The notes beneath the pieces were generated by a model, which had not been told where the DNA came from, searched no databases, and saw nothing but the letters and a program-made list of their open reading frames with translations. The translations under genes and the position numbers were made by a program. Below, one piece after another: positions 17,754-27,600 of a stretch of 38,615 nucleotides of DNA. Positions within the stretch are counted from its first letter, which is position 1; each line of letters opens with the position of its first letter. Source of the DNA: Candidatus Neomarinimicrobiota bacterium (GTDB lineage Bacteria; Fidelibacterota; Marinisomatia; Marinisomatales; S15-B10); the NCBI GenBank assembly GCA_036476315.1, contig JAZGBI010000109.1, forward strand, positions 1 through 38,615, written 5' to 3'.

Positions 17754-19619
17754 TCAGTGTTGACTTTCGATGAGCATCACCCTGCCGTCCATATCCGTCA
17801 CCACCACCCGCTGTGCGTCCACGGGAGCCACCGTGTTCACCACCGTGACGCCCATTCGGTGTTTCCACCTGAGGTCTCCGGTTTGGGCGCCTGCGGCAAT
17901 CACAAGACCATTCTTGGTTCCAAAAAAGACGACGCCGTCTTTTTCCACCGGCATGGAAGGGTCGATGTCGTAGCCATAACCACAGGAGGTTGACCAGATA
18001 ATCTCCGGTTCCTGAGCTGAGGCGGAAAAGGCGAACAGGGTATCCCACATGGACCGGGCGTAGACCGTGGCGCCGTCTTCGGAAATGCCGATGGTTTCCC
18101 TCACGTTATACCCATCGGCTCGCCACACGGTTTTTCCCGTTTCAACGTCGATGGCCGTCATGAACCTGTCCGGGGCAACAATGAAAACCTTCTTTTCAGA
18201 TCCTACAGGCCAGCAGGCGGCGGGAGAATAGAGCGTGGAAGGATTCCCGTTCCACCACTTCCAGGCAAGGGAGCCGTCGCGAGAATCCAGTGCGTAAAGA
18301 TAGGAGTCCCAGGCGCCAAAGACGACCCTGTCCTCATAGACGAGCGGCCTGGTTTCAACGAAGCCACCCACCTCGGAAAACTCCCACACCCGGGTCCCCA
18401 ATTCCAGATCGATTGCCCTGAAAGTACCGTCACTTCCACCCACGTATACCGTGCCGCCACGGACCGCCGGCGCTGCCACCACCGGAGCCCCGGTTGCATA
18501 TTGCCATAAGCGATTTCCATTCTCCATATCGAGACAGTAGATACTGCTGTCCGCTGAGCCAAATACCACCTTTCCACCTGCTATTTGGGGAGTCGAATAG
18601 ACGGATGACCCCGTCTGAATCCTCCATCTCTCCGTCCCATCCTTCACCGAGAGATCGTGCACGGTTCCGTTGCTGTTCCCTACTACCACATGATCCCGCC
18701 AGACCGCAGGTGCGGAGGCAATGGTATGGTCCGTGTCAAATTTCCACTTCACCTGCGCCTGTGGATAGGCTGCATTTATGGAAAAGTCCGGTCGCTCGTA
18801 TTCCGTGGTATCAGAGAGATAGTCTCTCTCTTCAAGTGACAGCCGGTGCCAGGACGGTTTGGTCCCTTTCCCGGTGGTTCGTTCGTAGAAAATAAGACTG
18901 TCTCCGAGGATATCCACAATCGTGTATCCTCCCACCGGATCTTTGCCCCTCAGAGCGGATCGGCCGATTACACCAGGTATTCCTTCAAAATCGAGGACCC
19001 TGTTGCGATGGCCATGGCCCACCAATATGGTTTTTATGTTGAACGGTTTGATTCTATCGAGCAGTTCATACCAGTTGTCTATGGAGGAGTCGACAGGATA
19101 GTGCGTGACAAATATGAGTGGCTCTTCTTTCTCGGGAAGGTTCACCAGAACCGAATCGAGCCACCTCAGATCCTCCGGTGAAAAATGTCCATCCCCCATG
19201 CGCATCAGGGGACCCTCGTGCAATCCGATGAAACGGAAACCCCCGAACTCAAAGACAAACCTGTCGCTTCCCCACAGCTTGGGAAACTTTGTCGCTCCCG
19301 ACCCAGACCATTTGGTGTCGTGGTTGCCGGGAACAATGTAGTACGGCTTGCGGAGACTATCGAGAATCGCTTTGGCAAGTTCCAGACTGGAGTCGTCTCC
19401 CGTCTCTGTGATATCTCCCGAAATGAGAGTGAAGTCAATGTCGTTCATCCGGTTGATATCGTGCATGGCGAGACTCAAATCTTCGGCACCGGTACTGCTG
19501 CCCACATGAGTATCGCTCAGCCAGGCAAAGCGTGCGACAGTTTCCCGGTCCTCAGCAAATGTGACTGAGATAGAAAGGTAACTGAGAATCAGGAAGCAAT
19601 AACGGAAAAACAATGTCAC
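17754..19619 (-). CDS. Exported metallophosphoesterase fused to a PQQ-type beta-propeller
   Basis: 621 residues. Signal peptide YCFLILSYLSISVTFAE. Residues about 28-250 form a calcineurin-like phosphoesterase with all metal motifs: SDTH (Asp36, His38), SGD (Asp69), GNHD (99-101), VTHYP (His173) and GHGH (His202, His204). Residues about 290-621 are PQQ-like propeller repeats (VKWKFDTDHTIASAPAV, RWRIQTGSSVYSTPQIAG, LWQYATGAPVVAAPAVRGG, VWEFSEVGGFVETRP, LAWKWWNG, TVWRADGY, LRWKHRMG). The enzyme part hydrolyses phosphoester bonds with two metal ions; the propeller may bind a partner or polymer. No T9SS tail is seen. The GTG start overlaps by four bases the TGA of a degraded upstream frame. Operonic with the GHL10 gene, which suggests extracellular or periplasmic nutrient processing. 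Confidence 0.9.
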   Translation of the reverse strand: MTLFFRYCFLILSYLSISVTFAEDRETVARFAWLSDTHVGSSTGAEDLSLAMHDINRMNDIDFTLISGDITETGDDSSLELAKAILDSLRKPYYIVPGNHDTKWSGSGATKFPKLWGSDRFVFEFGGFRFIGLHEGPLMRMGDGHFSPEDLRWLDSVLVNLPEKEEPLIFVTHYPVDSSIDNWYELLDRIKPFNIKTILVGHGHRNRVLDFEGIPGVIGRSALRGKDPVGGYTIVDILGDSLIFYERTTGKGTKPSWHRLSLEERDYLSDTTEYERPDFSINAAYPQAQVKWKFDTDHTIASAPAVWRDHVVVGNSNGTVHDLSVKDGTERWRIQTGSSVYSTPQIAGGKVVFGSADSSIYCLDMENGNRLWQYATGAPVVAAPAVRGGTVYVGGSDGTFRAIDLELGTRVWEFSEVGGFVETRPLVYEDRVVFGAWDSYLYALDSRDGSLAWKWWNGNPSTLYSPAACWPVGSEKKVFIVAPDRFMTAIDVETGKTVWRADGYNVRETIGISEDGATVYARSMWDTLFAFSASAQEPEIIWSTSCGYGYDIDPSMPVEKDGVVFFGTKNGLVIAAGAQTGDLRWKHRMGVTVVNTVAPVDAQRVVVTDMDGRVMLIESQH

Positions 19620-19753
19620 CTCAACAGCACCGCCCTTCTGGTCTGAACGAATTGGCGTGTGTGATCATTGGTAGTCTTACCCGTGAAGGATCTGGCAAAC
19701 ATGCGGATAAAGTAGGTTCCACTACTCACAGCCGAATTTACAAACCGTTCGCA
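19616..19753 (-). pseudogene. Remnant of a T9SS sorting-tail gene
   Basis: In the frame ending at TGA 19618-19616 the minus strand reads AVSSGTYFIRMFARSFTGKT, then QFVQTRRAVLLR and stop. This is the last third of a type A sorting domain, with the usual SGTYF strand and a basic RRAVLLR end. Upstream the frame meets a TAG at 19756-19754, and no start, signal peptide or conserved NYPNPFNP segment lies in frame before it. The stop overlaps the GTG start of the phosphoesterase gene (GTGA). I infer that a secreted-protein gene once stood first in this operon and that all but its 3' end was lost. Confidence 0.7.
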
Positions 19754-19854
19754 CTATTGTTCACTTAACCTATCTAATCTTGATGAAGAACCGTGCAATT
19801 GTTGTCACAACAAGACAGCGGACCCGGTAGTGGAGCCCGTCAGGCAGTCGGTTC

Positions 19855-21252
19855 TCAGAACTGCACCAAGGGAGGAACGACCAATTGTCGATTAAGATCA
19901 CTCCCCCAAAAAACCAACATAGGAATACCTGTGAGTTCAATACTCTGCAGGTGAGAGGCATTGATTTTGACCTGAGCCTTATCGCGCAACTCCCTGATCC
20001 GTTCAGCAATCTGCTCTTTGTCGCTTTCGACAGTCTTGTTCTGATGGAGAGCAGATATGCCCATCATGTACAAGAAATATCGGCGCCACATCTGAGTGTC
20101 AGCACGGACCCGTAGAGTGGACTCCAAGCCCAACTCTTTTGCTCTTTCAGCTAAATAATGGTCACGAACCGTACTTTTCAAGAATCCTGTCAAGCTTTTG
20201 CTCAGCGCTTCACCATTCTCGGTGTTAATGGGGTAATCATACTTTCTGAGCAAGAGCAACACATCTTTTCCATCCCATACAAAATCAGGAGCTTGAATAA
20301 CCGGCAGGGAGAGATCAAACGCCTCAGATAACTTGATCTCGTCGCGAAGGATCATGGGCGGTTGGAGCGAATCCTCAGAACGAAAATCGAGCTCTGCTCT
20401 GAGAGACTTTATGACCTCAAGAAACCCCACTGCCTTTTGCCTGATTGTCAGGGGTGCCAGTAGATTGTTCACGTATTCATTTGCCAATCGGCTCTCTACC
20501 CGGGCTTGAAGGAGCTGTTTTACCTGCTGCCGCTTGTTATGAAGCTCATACGGGGTTAGAAACAGATCCTGCACCCTGTGTTCGACAAAAAGGATCGCAT
20601 ACCCATGAGACAACTCAACAACCTCCGAAGCCTCACCAGGATTTAACTGGTAAGCGGTTCTTTCCACCTGAATGGGTACTGTGCCATCCCCCCAATGAAT
20701 TGATGAATGGGTAATCTGAGTCCTGTGATCATTTTCTGCTTCTATTGCTAGATCTTCAAATGTTTTTCCGGAGCGAAGCGATTTGCGCCATTCTCCAGCA
20801 ATGTCTTCATCCTTACTGAATAGTGCCCGAACTTTCAACTGTTGAGTTGATTTTTGTAATGCCTGATGAATCGGTTCCGAATCGGGTTCCGCGTGAGCAC
20901 GAATCTCTTCAAGGTAGAGTTCACGAATAAGAGCCTGTTGCCTGGCGAAATCCACCGCCTCTATGTATTCCGGTGAATCATCCAGGCGATTCTCCACTGC
21001 CCACTGACTCACCACCATCTCGTCAATCAATGCGTCCAATGCCCTCTTATTCCTTTCTGTCACCTTATGAAATTCAGGGAAGGGTGTGAATTCCAATCGT
21101 TGTATAAACTGTTCTTTCGTAATCGGTTCACCATTGACGAGAGCCACATTTTCCTCAGAAATCCGTTGCGGTTCTTTTGCGCAATTGATGAGAAATAAAA
21201 CGGGTATTAAATAGACAAATCCCCGTCTGTTGTAGCTTTGTTTCAAACCCAT
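19855..21252 (-). CDS. SurA/PpiC-like peptidyl-prolyl isomerase lipoprotein
   Basis: 465 residues from ATG 21252. The N-terminus (MGLKQSYNRRGFVYLIPVLF, then LINC) is a lipoprotein-type signal with lipidation Cys at about position 24; Asn at -1 is unusual. Residues about 35-140 look like a SurA-type N-terminal region (NVALVNGEPITKEQFIQRLE, ALDALIDEMVVSQWAVENRL). About 150-240 resembles a parvulin/PpiC domain (VRALFSKDEDIAGEWRKSLR, KTFEDLAIEAEND, LNPGEASEVVELSHGYAILF). The C-terminal 220 residues are helical and unassigned. SurA-like chaperones escort outer-membrane barrels through the periplasm, apt beside so many TBDR and PorV genes. A GTG 21 codons upstream is possible but would spoil the signal. 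It could equally be a non-catalytic chaperone. Confidence 0.82.
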   Translation of the reverse strand: MGLKQSYNRRGFVYLIPVLFLINCAKEPQRISEENVALVNGEPITKEQFIQRLEFTPFPEFHKVTERNKRALDALIDEMVVSQWAVENRLDDSPEYIEAVDFARQQALIRELYLEEIRAHAEPDSEPIHQALQKSTQQLKVRALFSKDEDIAGEWRKSLRSGKTFEDLAIEAENDHRTQITHSSIHWGDGTVPIQVERTAYQLNPGEASEVVELSHGYAILFVEHRVQDLFLTPYELHNKRQQVKQLLQARVESRLANEYVNNLLAPLTIRQKAVGFLEVIKSLRAELDFRSEDSLQPPMILRDEIKLSEAFDLSLPVIQAPDFVWDGKDVLLLLRKYDYPINTENGEALSKSLTGFLKSTVRDHYLAERAKELGLESTLRVRADTQMWRRYFLYMMGISALHQNKTVESDKEQIAERIRELRDKAQVKINASHLQSIELTGIPMLVFWGSDLNRQLVVPPLVQF

Positions 21253-21271
21253 TTTTTGATATTTATTCGAA

Positions 21272-21302
21272 ATTATGTTTGACCGATCTTTTACAGTTGC
21301 AA
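21272..21302 (-). promoter_or_regulatory. Candidate promoter of the SurA-like gene
   Basis: On the minus strand TTGCAA (21302-21297) is followed after 19 bases by CATAAT (21277-21272), 20 bases before the ATG. The core CGGTC, A-rich spacer, CATAATTT recurs upstream of the gene at 12358. The match to consensus is modest. Confidence 0.35.
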
Positions 21303-21666
21303 AAGCTAACTTCACGAATACAGGCAGTTACGGAGACCAAAAACGGGCTTGGCACTACACTTTTCTCATCTGTGTCGTGTTTCATGGCATCTGCCCCGGA
21401 GCGATAACGACTCTTGGTTTGACCTTGCCGTTATCCACAACCTGAAGATATTGGTTCTTGCCGGATTTCTTGATTCGGACAAACAGAACCTCTCTCTATC
21501 AAGTGATACTGCAATGTTAAAATTCACTCCGGTTGTGATGCAAGACATATCACCCGAAACAAAAGATATATCTCCTATCGGTCAATTGGGTCCTGCAAGT
21601 GTCTCATCAAGAGGAAGCGGAGGGACCTTTCACACTTCTATATCGGAATTGGGAGCATTTGTCTCC

Positions 21667-21696
21667 TTGATAGTAGTGGAATCTTTTGATTATATT
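21667..21696 (+). promoter_or_regulatory. Sigma-70-like promoter for the third TBDR operon
   Basis: TTGATA (21667-21672), an 18-base spacer and TATATT (21691-21696) each match consensus in five of six positions. Transcription would start near 21703 and leave a leader of about 115 bases before the GTG start. The arrangement equals that of the promoter at 30762. Confidence 0.55.
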
Positions 21697-21817
21697 AAAA
21701 ACGTTCTCAGAAATCAACGAAACCAACGAAAATTGCTGGGAATCAGTGATGCGTCCGGGCAGAGGGTTGTGGTTGACCGCAATTCTTTCATCGGTAAGAT
21801 TCTGGAGGAGGCGAAGG

Positions 21818-24658
21818 GTGAAGTTCTACTTTTCATCGAGACTTAGTTCATCGGTTGTTCCGAGATTTCTTCCCGTTTTATTATGTTTGGTAGCAACTTA
21901 TGCATTTGCGGGAACGACCGGCAAAATCGTTGGAAAGGTCGTGGATGCTGAAACTCGTGAACCGCTCATAGGTGCGAATGTTATTGTCGAAGGTACGACA
22001 ATGGGTGCGGCAACAGATTGGGAAGGTGGCTATATTATTCTGAACGTCGCACCGGGGTCCTACACAATAAGAGCGGAGATGATAGGGTATCAAGCCATAA
22101 GAGTTCTGGATGTGGAGGTTTCAGCAGATTTCACGACACACACCGATTTTGAGCTTACATCAACGATTTTGGAGATGGAAGCGGTTAGTGTTATTGCCGA
22201 GAGACCCATAATTAAGATGGATCTCACCTCTACAAAGGCCATCGTTGGCGCTGAGACAATTTCCCAAATGCCTGTGGAGGAGATTGGAGATATTCTTGAA
22301 CTACAGGCGGGAATCATTAAAGGAAGTGACAACAAAATTCACATTCGCGGTGGCCGGTCGAGTGAAATTCTTTATCTGATTGACGGTATTTCTGTAAGTG
22401 ATCCGTTCTCAGGTGAAATCGCAGTGGAAGTGGAAAATAACGTCATACAGGAGCTTACGGTAGTCAGTGGAACATTTAATGCAGAGTACGGAAGGGCGAT
22501 GTCAGGTATTGTTGAAATCATAACTAAGGATGGGGGTCGGGAATTATCGGGAAATATTTCAACTTATTTAGGGGATTATTTGAGTTTTGATGATGGTGTG
22601 TTTTGGAATATCAATGATATGAGTCCCAATGGTTTAACGAATATACAAGTAAGTCTAAATGGACCAATTCCAGGATTTGGGAAAAAGTTAACTTTTTTTG
22701 CTTCCGGTAGAAATTACAGTGATAAAGGATGGTTGTATGGAAGAAGGTGGGTAACTCCTGGCTATCTTGATCAATCTAACCCTGATAGTGTATTTTGGGC
22801 GGTTGAACCCGGGGATAGTGCTTTTGTCTCAATGAACTTCTTTTGGAAAACGACTGCACAGGGAAAGCTGACTTTCCGACCTCTCCCAAAGATTAAACTC
22901 TCGTATGGCGTATTTTGGGATAATTCAAACTACCGTGTATATGACCAGCTTTTCAGATTCAACCCGGATGGTGATTACAAGCACTTTAAGAATGCACTCA
23001 CTCAAATTTTTTCCCTGAATCATACGTTGTCTGCCACCACATTTTATACATTTAAACTATCCAATATAGCAACCCATTATGAAAGGAATGTCTTTGATGA
23101 CCCATTCAATCCTGAATATGTGGATGTTGAGGCCTACAGGGGTAGATTTTACGACGGTGGCACCAAACTCTGGCATGTAAGTCGAAGGACGACAAGTTAC
23201 GGTGGGAGGTTTGATCTGCTGAGTCAGGTAACAAATAATCACCAAACGAAGACCGGATTTGAGATCACAAAATACACGATGACTTATAAAGATTTTAAGG
23301 TGTTATTGGATCGGAGCACTGATTATATGCCTGCTATCGGGGAGGATGTTCCGGGAAATATAAATTACAACAATTACGAACACCGTCCTTTGGAAGTTGC
23401 AGTATATATACAGGACAAAATGGAATTTGAGGATATGATCGTGAATGTCGGTATTCGATTTGACTACTTTGATCCTGCCGGTAAAGTTCCAACCGACTTC
23501 AGAGATCCGGATAATGCCAAGTATTTTTGGGTGAAAATTGATGATGCTGATTCTCTTCGCATTCGTGAAAGAGATTTTAATTCCACTACTATGACTCTAT
23601 TGAGAACCGTCGATATTCAAGACAAACCGTGGGAATACAAATATAAAGATGCTGAACCAACGCAAAAAATAAGTCCCAGAATTGGAATTGCCTACCCTAT
23701 CACGGATAGAGGTGTAATTCATTTTTCTTATGGTCACTTTTTTCAAACACCGCCGTTTCAGTATCTTTACTTTAATTCTGAGTTTGAGGTTCGGTCAGGA
23801 CCGCTAAATAAGAATGAAGGTAAAGGAGTTTTTGATAGAGTATTTAGTATTGATCCTGAAGCGGAAGGCAACAAAATGGGTAATGCCGAATTGAAACCGC
23901 AGCAAACGATCATTTATGAATTGGGACTTCAACAACAAATCAGTGACGATATTGGGATTGATATTACCGGATTTTATAAAGATATGAGAAATCTGTTAGG
24001 TACTGAAATTATTGAGATGTATGACACACGACTCTATGCGAGATATATCAATCGGGATTATGGAAATATTCGCGGCGTGACATTCGCCTTAAATCAACGA
24101 TCTTCTAGAAATACATTTATTTCTTTGGATTATACATTTCAAATTGCCGAAGGGAATGCCTCAAATCCGAATGATGCTTTTTTGGATGCGATTGGCGGGC
24201 GTGAAAGTGAAATCAGGGTTGTTCCTTTAGATTGGGATCAGACACATACTTTAAATGTTAATCTAACGGTAACGATCCCTGGAAACTCGGGATTGAGTAT
24301 TCTGGGTAAATTTGGCAGTGGTTTGCCCTATACTTTCGAGCCCCCACAAACGGGTGCACAATTTACTCGTTTTGAGAATAATGAAAGAAAACCGGCCAAT
24401 ATCACAATTGACCTCAATGCTCATAAAGAATTCAATATCGGAGGAATCAAGGGTTCACTGTTTATGAAAGTTTATAACCTTTTTGACAGGAGGAATGAAA
24501 TTGCCGTGTACAATGATACCGGACGTGCGGGTTACACAGTTCGTACGCAGTACTGGGGTGAGTGGGTGGACGTAGGATCAGAACCACAATGGGTGAATCG
24601 CCCTCATATGTTCTCTCAACCACGACGATTTATATTGGGCTTCAGCTTGGGATTTTAA
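21818..24658 (+). CDS. TonB-dependent receptor (SusC-like), family 2
   Basis: 946 residues from GTG 21818, chosen because GGAGGAG at 21804-21810 sits seven bases upstream and a signal peptide follows at once (PRFLPVLLCLVATYAFAG). Next come a carboxypeptidase-regulatory-like domain (TTGKIVGKVVDAETREPLIG, MGAATDWEGGYIILNVAPGS), a plug (IRGGRSSEILYLIDGISVSD, SGTFNAEYGRAMSGIVEIIT) and a barrel ending FILGFSLGF. Landmarks include NNYEHRPLEVAVYIQDKMEF, SPRIGIAYPITDRG and GSGLPYTF. It is paralogous to the receptor at 32755 and more distant from the two receptors in the first 10 kb. Its base composition is visibly more AT-rich than those. The cargo-like gene starts five bases after the stop. No SusD gene accompanies it, so a classical glycan-utilisation pair is not supported. 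Confidence 0.94.
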   Translation: MKFYFSSRLSSSVVPRFLPVLLCLVATYAFAGTTGKIVGKVVDAETREPLIGANVIVEGTTMGAATDWEGGYIILNVAPGSYTIRAEMIGYQAIRVLDVEVSADFTTHTDFELTSTILEMEAVSVIAERPIIKMDLTSTKAIVGAETISQMPVEEIGDILELQAGIIKGSDNKIHIRGGRSSEILYLIDGISVSDPFSGEIAVEVENNVIQELTVVSGTFNAEYGRAMSGIVEIITKDGGRELSGNISTYLGDYLSFDDGVFWNINDMSPNGLTNIQVSLNGPIPGFGKKLTFFASGRNYSDKGWLYGRRWVTPGYLDQSNPDSVFWAVEPGDSAFVSMNFFWKTTAQGKLTFRPLPKIKLSYGVFWDNSNYRVYDQLFRFNPDGDYKHFKNALTQIFSLNHTLSATTFYTFKLSNIATHYERNVFDDPFNPEYVDVEAYRGRFYDGGTKLWHVSRRTTSYGGRFDLLSQVTNNHQTKTGFEITKYTMTYKDFKVLLDRSTDYMPAIGEDVPGNINYNNYEHRPLEVAVYIQDKMEFEDMIVNVGIRFDYFDPAGKVPTDFRDPDNAKYFWVKIDDADSLRIRERDFNSTTMTLLRTVDIQDKPWEYKYKDAEPTQKISPRIGIAYPITDRGVIHFSYGHFFQTPPFQYLYFNSEFEVRSGPLNKNEGKGVFDRVFSIDPEAEGNKMGNAELKPQQTIIYELGLQQQISDDIGIDITGFYKDMRNLLGTEIIEMYDTRLYARYINRDYGNIRGVTFALNQRSSRNTFISLDYTFQIAEGNASNPNDAFLDAIGGRESEIRVVPLDWDQTHTLNVNLTVTIPGNSGLSILGKFGSGLPYTFEPPQTGAQFTRFENNERKPANITIDLNAHKEFNIGGIKGSLFMKVYNLFDRRNEIAVYNDTGRAGYTVRTQYWGEWVDVGSEPQWVNRPHMFSQPRRFILGFSLGF

Positions 24659-24663
24659 TCATT

Positions 24664-27600
24664 ATGAAGATTTTAACTTATCGCCTGTCTGCCGAACAGG
24701 CAGGGAAACAGAGACAATTCCGCGGTTTATCAGGGATCATAACCGGTTCGATGTTATTTCTGTTGATGACGATGGCTTACGGGGGTGGTCCCTATGGAGA
24801 TGTAACTTTCCGGAGAATGGGGACCCATAATGGAAATCTGATTGCTACGATTTATTTTAACCAAGGTGACATCAGTGGTTGGCATGGATGGGGTTATCCA
24901 CCTCCACGGATCGAGTGGCCTAAAGGATCAGGTCATGAATACGGCGACGAAAACAGTATATTGGTAGCAGCAGAAGTTGTGAATGTACACGGAGACACCA
25001 TTCATATTCTCAGTGAAAGCAGTCTGGACTGGGATGCCACGGATACCAATCCAATTCTGGGAGGTCAGATGGGATGGGAACCATTACCAGGATTTTTCAA
25101 TCCGGCACAGGATTCCCCTGCCATGAGTGACCTTTTAGAAAGCTGGCCCTCAGACTGGCCCGATAGGATGAATCAGGATGACCCCGGGTGGCCCGGATCG
25201 TGGAATGGCTACTTCGGTCGTGACGTTTTCCAGGCTGACCAGGAGAGTTATTTCGTGATGGATGATAACTACAATGTGGAGTTTGATTATATACCGGATA
25301 ACACTGACCCCAACCGCCACGGTTTAGGCCTCCAGGTCGCTGTCAGAGGCCTCCAGTGGTCCGATCCCCTTGCTCAAGACTGCATCTTCTGGCTCTATGA
25401 CATAACAAACGTCTCCACAACCACTTACGATAAAATTGTCTTCGGAGAGGTGTTCGACGCAAGGGTTGGGGGAACAGGGGAGGAGAATGATGATTTAGCT
25501 GAATTTATTGCCTATGGGAATATAGATATTACTTATTCCTGGGATAATGATAATTTGGGGTCCGGCGGATGGTCTCCCGTTGGGTATATAGGATTTGCCT
25601 TTTTGGAAAGCCCGGGGATAGATCTAGATGGGATTGACAATGATGACGATGGTTTGGTTGATGAAAGTCGGGATAACGATGCGGGAACCTGGCTGGACGC
25701 CTTTCCTTATGGCATTGATGATGTGGATAGATTTAGACTGTTTTACAAACGGGAACCAGTCCCCCACTGGTCCGGGGATGAGGATGGAGATTGGCTTGGC
25801 TTTGGTGACCTGAATGGGAATGGAGAGTGGGAATCATCCTTCGAAGTACTCAATGACGATTTAGGAATGGACGGTATCGGGCCCGACCATCCCAAGTATC
25901 CAGGCAAGGACACCGGGGAAGGTAACGGTATCCCGACGGAAGGAGAACCCAATTTCGGGATACTGGATGTGGATGAGTCCGACCAGATTGGTTTGACCAG
26001 CATGGAATCCCATGTTGAGAATTCGGTCGTCTTTGCCAATGATGAGCTCATGTGGACATTATTACAACCGGATCGTTTTGTAACTCCTGATCCTAATAGA
26101 CTCACAAATTACGAATTTTTCTATGCTTCCGGTTTCTTCCTGCTTGAGCCCGGTAAAACGGAACGTTTTTCCCTTGCCCTCCTTTTAGGAGAAGATAAAG
26201 ATGACATTCTTCGGAACAAGAAAACAGTTCAGAACATTTACGACGCCAACTACCGTTTTAAAACTCCCCCGCTTAAGCCGAAAGTTCTTGCAGTAGCAGG
26301 GGACAAAAAGGTGACCCTTTATTGGGACAAGCTCGCTGAACGTTCCCGGGATCCTGTCTATGGATTTGACTTCGAAGGATATATGATTTACAAAAGTACC
26401 TGGTATGACTTTTCCGATTCGGATCCAGTGACAGACAGTTACGGGAATGTCGTCTTTTTTGAGCCTGCAGCACAGTTTGATCTGGTGGATGGGCTTGTGG
26501 GTCCCCATTCGGTCGGGATCGGTTCCGAACCGGGGATAGATGAACCCACCGGGGCAAACCTGAACATGGGCACAGATAGTGGGCTCAAACACTTCTGGGT
26601 AGATACGGACGTCCTGAATGGACAGACTTATTATTATGCTATTGTATCCTACGACAAAGGATACGACACTGACTTCTTCGAACGAGGGCTTTCTAATGAT
26701 TCCACTCTTCTTGTCGCTTCCCCGAGTATTAGCGCCATCGATTTTGAACTGGATAAGCTGGGCAACGTTATCGGTAAGGGAATCAACACGGCCATTGCAA
26801 CACCATCTCCTCCCTCTGCAGGATACATTCCCCCCGAATTATCCGAGCTGGAACATATCGCCGGACCAGCGACTGGAACCATCCTATACACCCTGCTCGA
26901 CCCACTTAAGATAAAAGACAGCACTACCTACCATTTAGTCTTTGGTGATACATCTGCCAATGATGATGATACATCTGCCAATGAGATCATCTATTCCGTC
27001 CTGAATATGACCGATTTTCGCACAGTCCTTTCCAACCAAACAGGGATATACGGAGACAACAGCCTGGAGTTCGACGGTCTTATGCTCACCATCTACAATG
27101 ATTCAACCGTGAACTATGACCCATCCAATTCAGGGTGGATTGCCGGTAGCAGTAATTATGAACTTAATGTACGGGATCGCAAATCTTCCGGTCCATTGTA
27201 TCGTTCTCCTTCTGATTATATGATTATTTTTGACAGCACAATGATCGACACATCATGGGATCCTGCAAGCTCTAGCCTCAACAACAGGCCAGCGAAGTTC
27301 CAGATATGGGACATAACCTTTGCTGAAAATCCAAAGAAGCTCAGGTTTGCATTCAAAGAACCGAGGGGGCAAGAGGATGGACTATTTATCGGGGGTGCGA
27401 ACATTGACTATGTCTATATCTGGGCGGAACACGATGATGGGACTTACAGCAAGAGCTGGAGACTAGCATTAGAAGAACCGTTGGACATATTCGATACGAC
27501 AGGAGTCGGACAGGACATAAGTGTTGATACGATTCGTGTGGAGCCTATTATTCCTACGGTTGGGGATACATTATTTATTTCAGTCACCAAACCGTTTCGA

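Larger units (their letters stand above)
21253..21817. other. Divergent intergenic region
   Basis: This 565-base stretch lies between the minus-strand SurA-like gene and the plus-strand TBDR. It holds a candidate promoter for each direction and the TBDR leader. A 165-codon open frame crosses it, but its protein has no recognisable domain, signal or ribosome site and it overlaps the TBDR start, so I do not call it a gene. I see no tRNA, terminator or strong repeat. Confidence 0.6.

Noticed and set aside
14626-18048. Longer 1140-residue version of the glycoside hydrolase
   Set aside because: The first 101 residues are Arg/Gly-rich, lie within the phosphoesterase gene and precede a perfect signal peptide at ATG 17745.
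21349-21846. 165-codon open frame in the divergent region
   Set aside because: No ribosome site, no signal or domain, atypical composition, and it overlaps both the promoter and the well-supported start of the TBDR.
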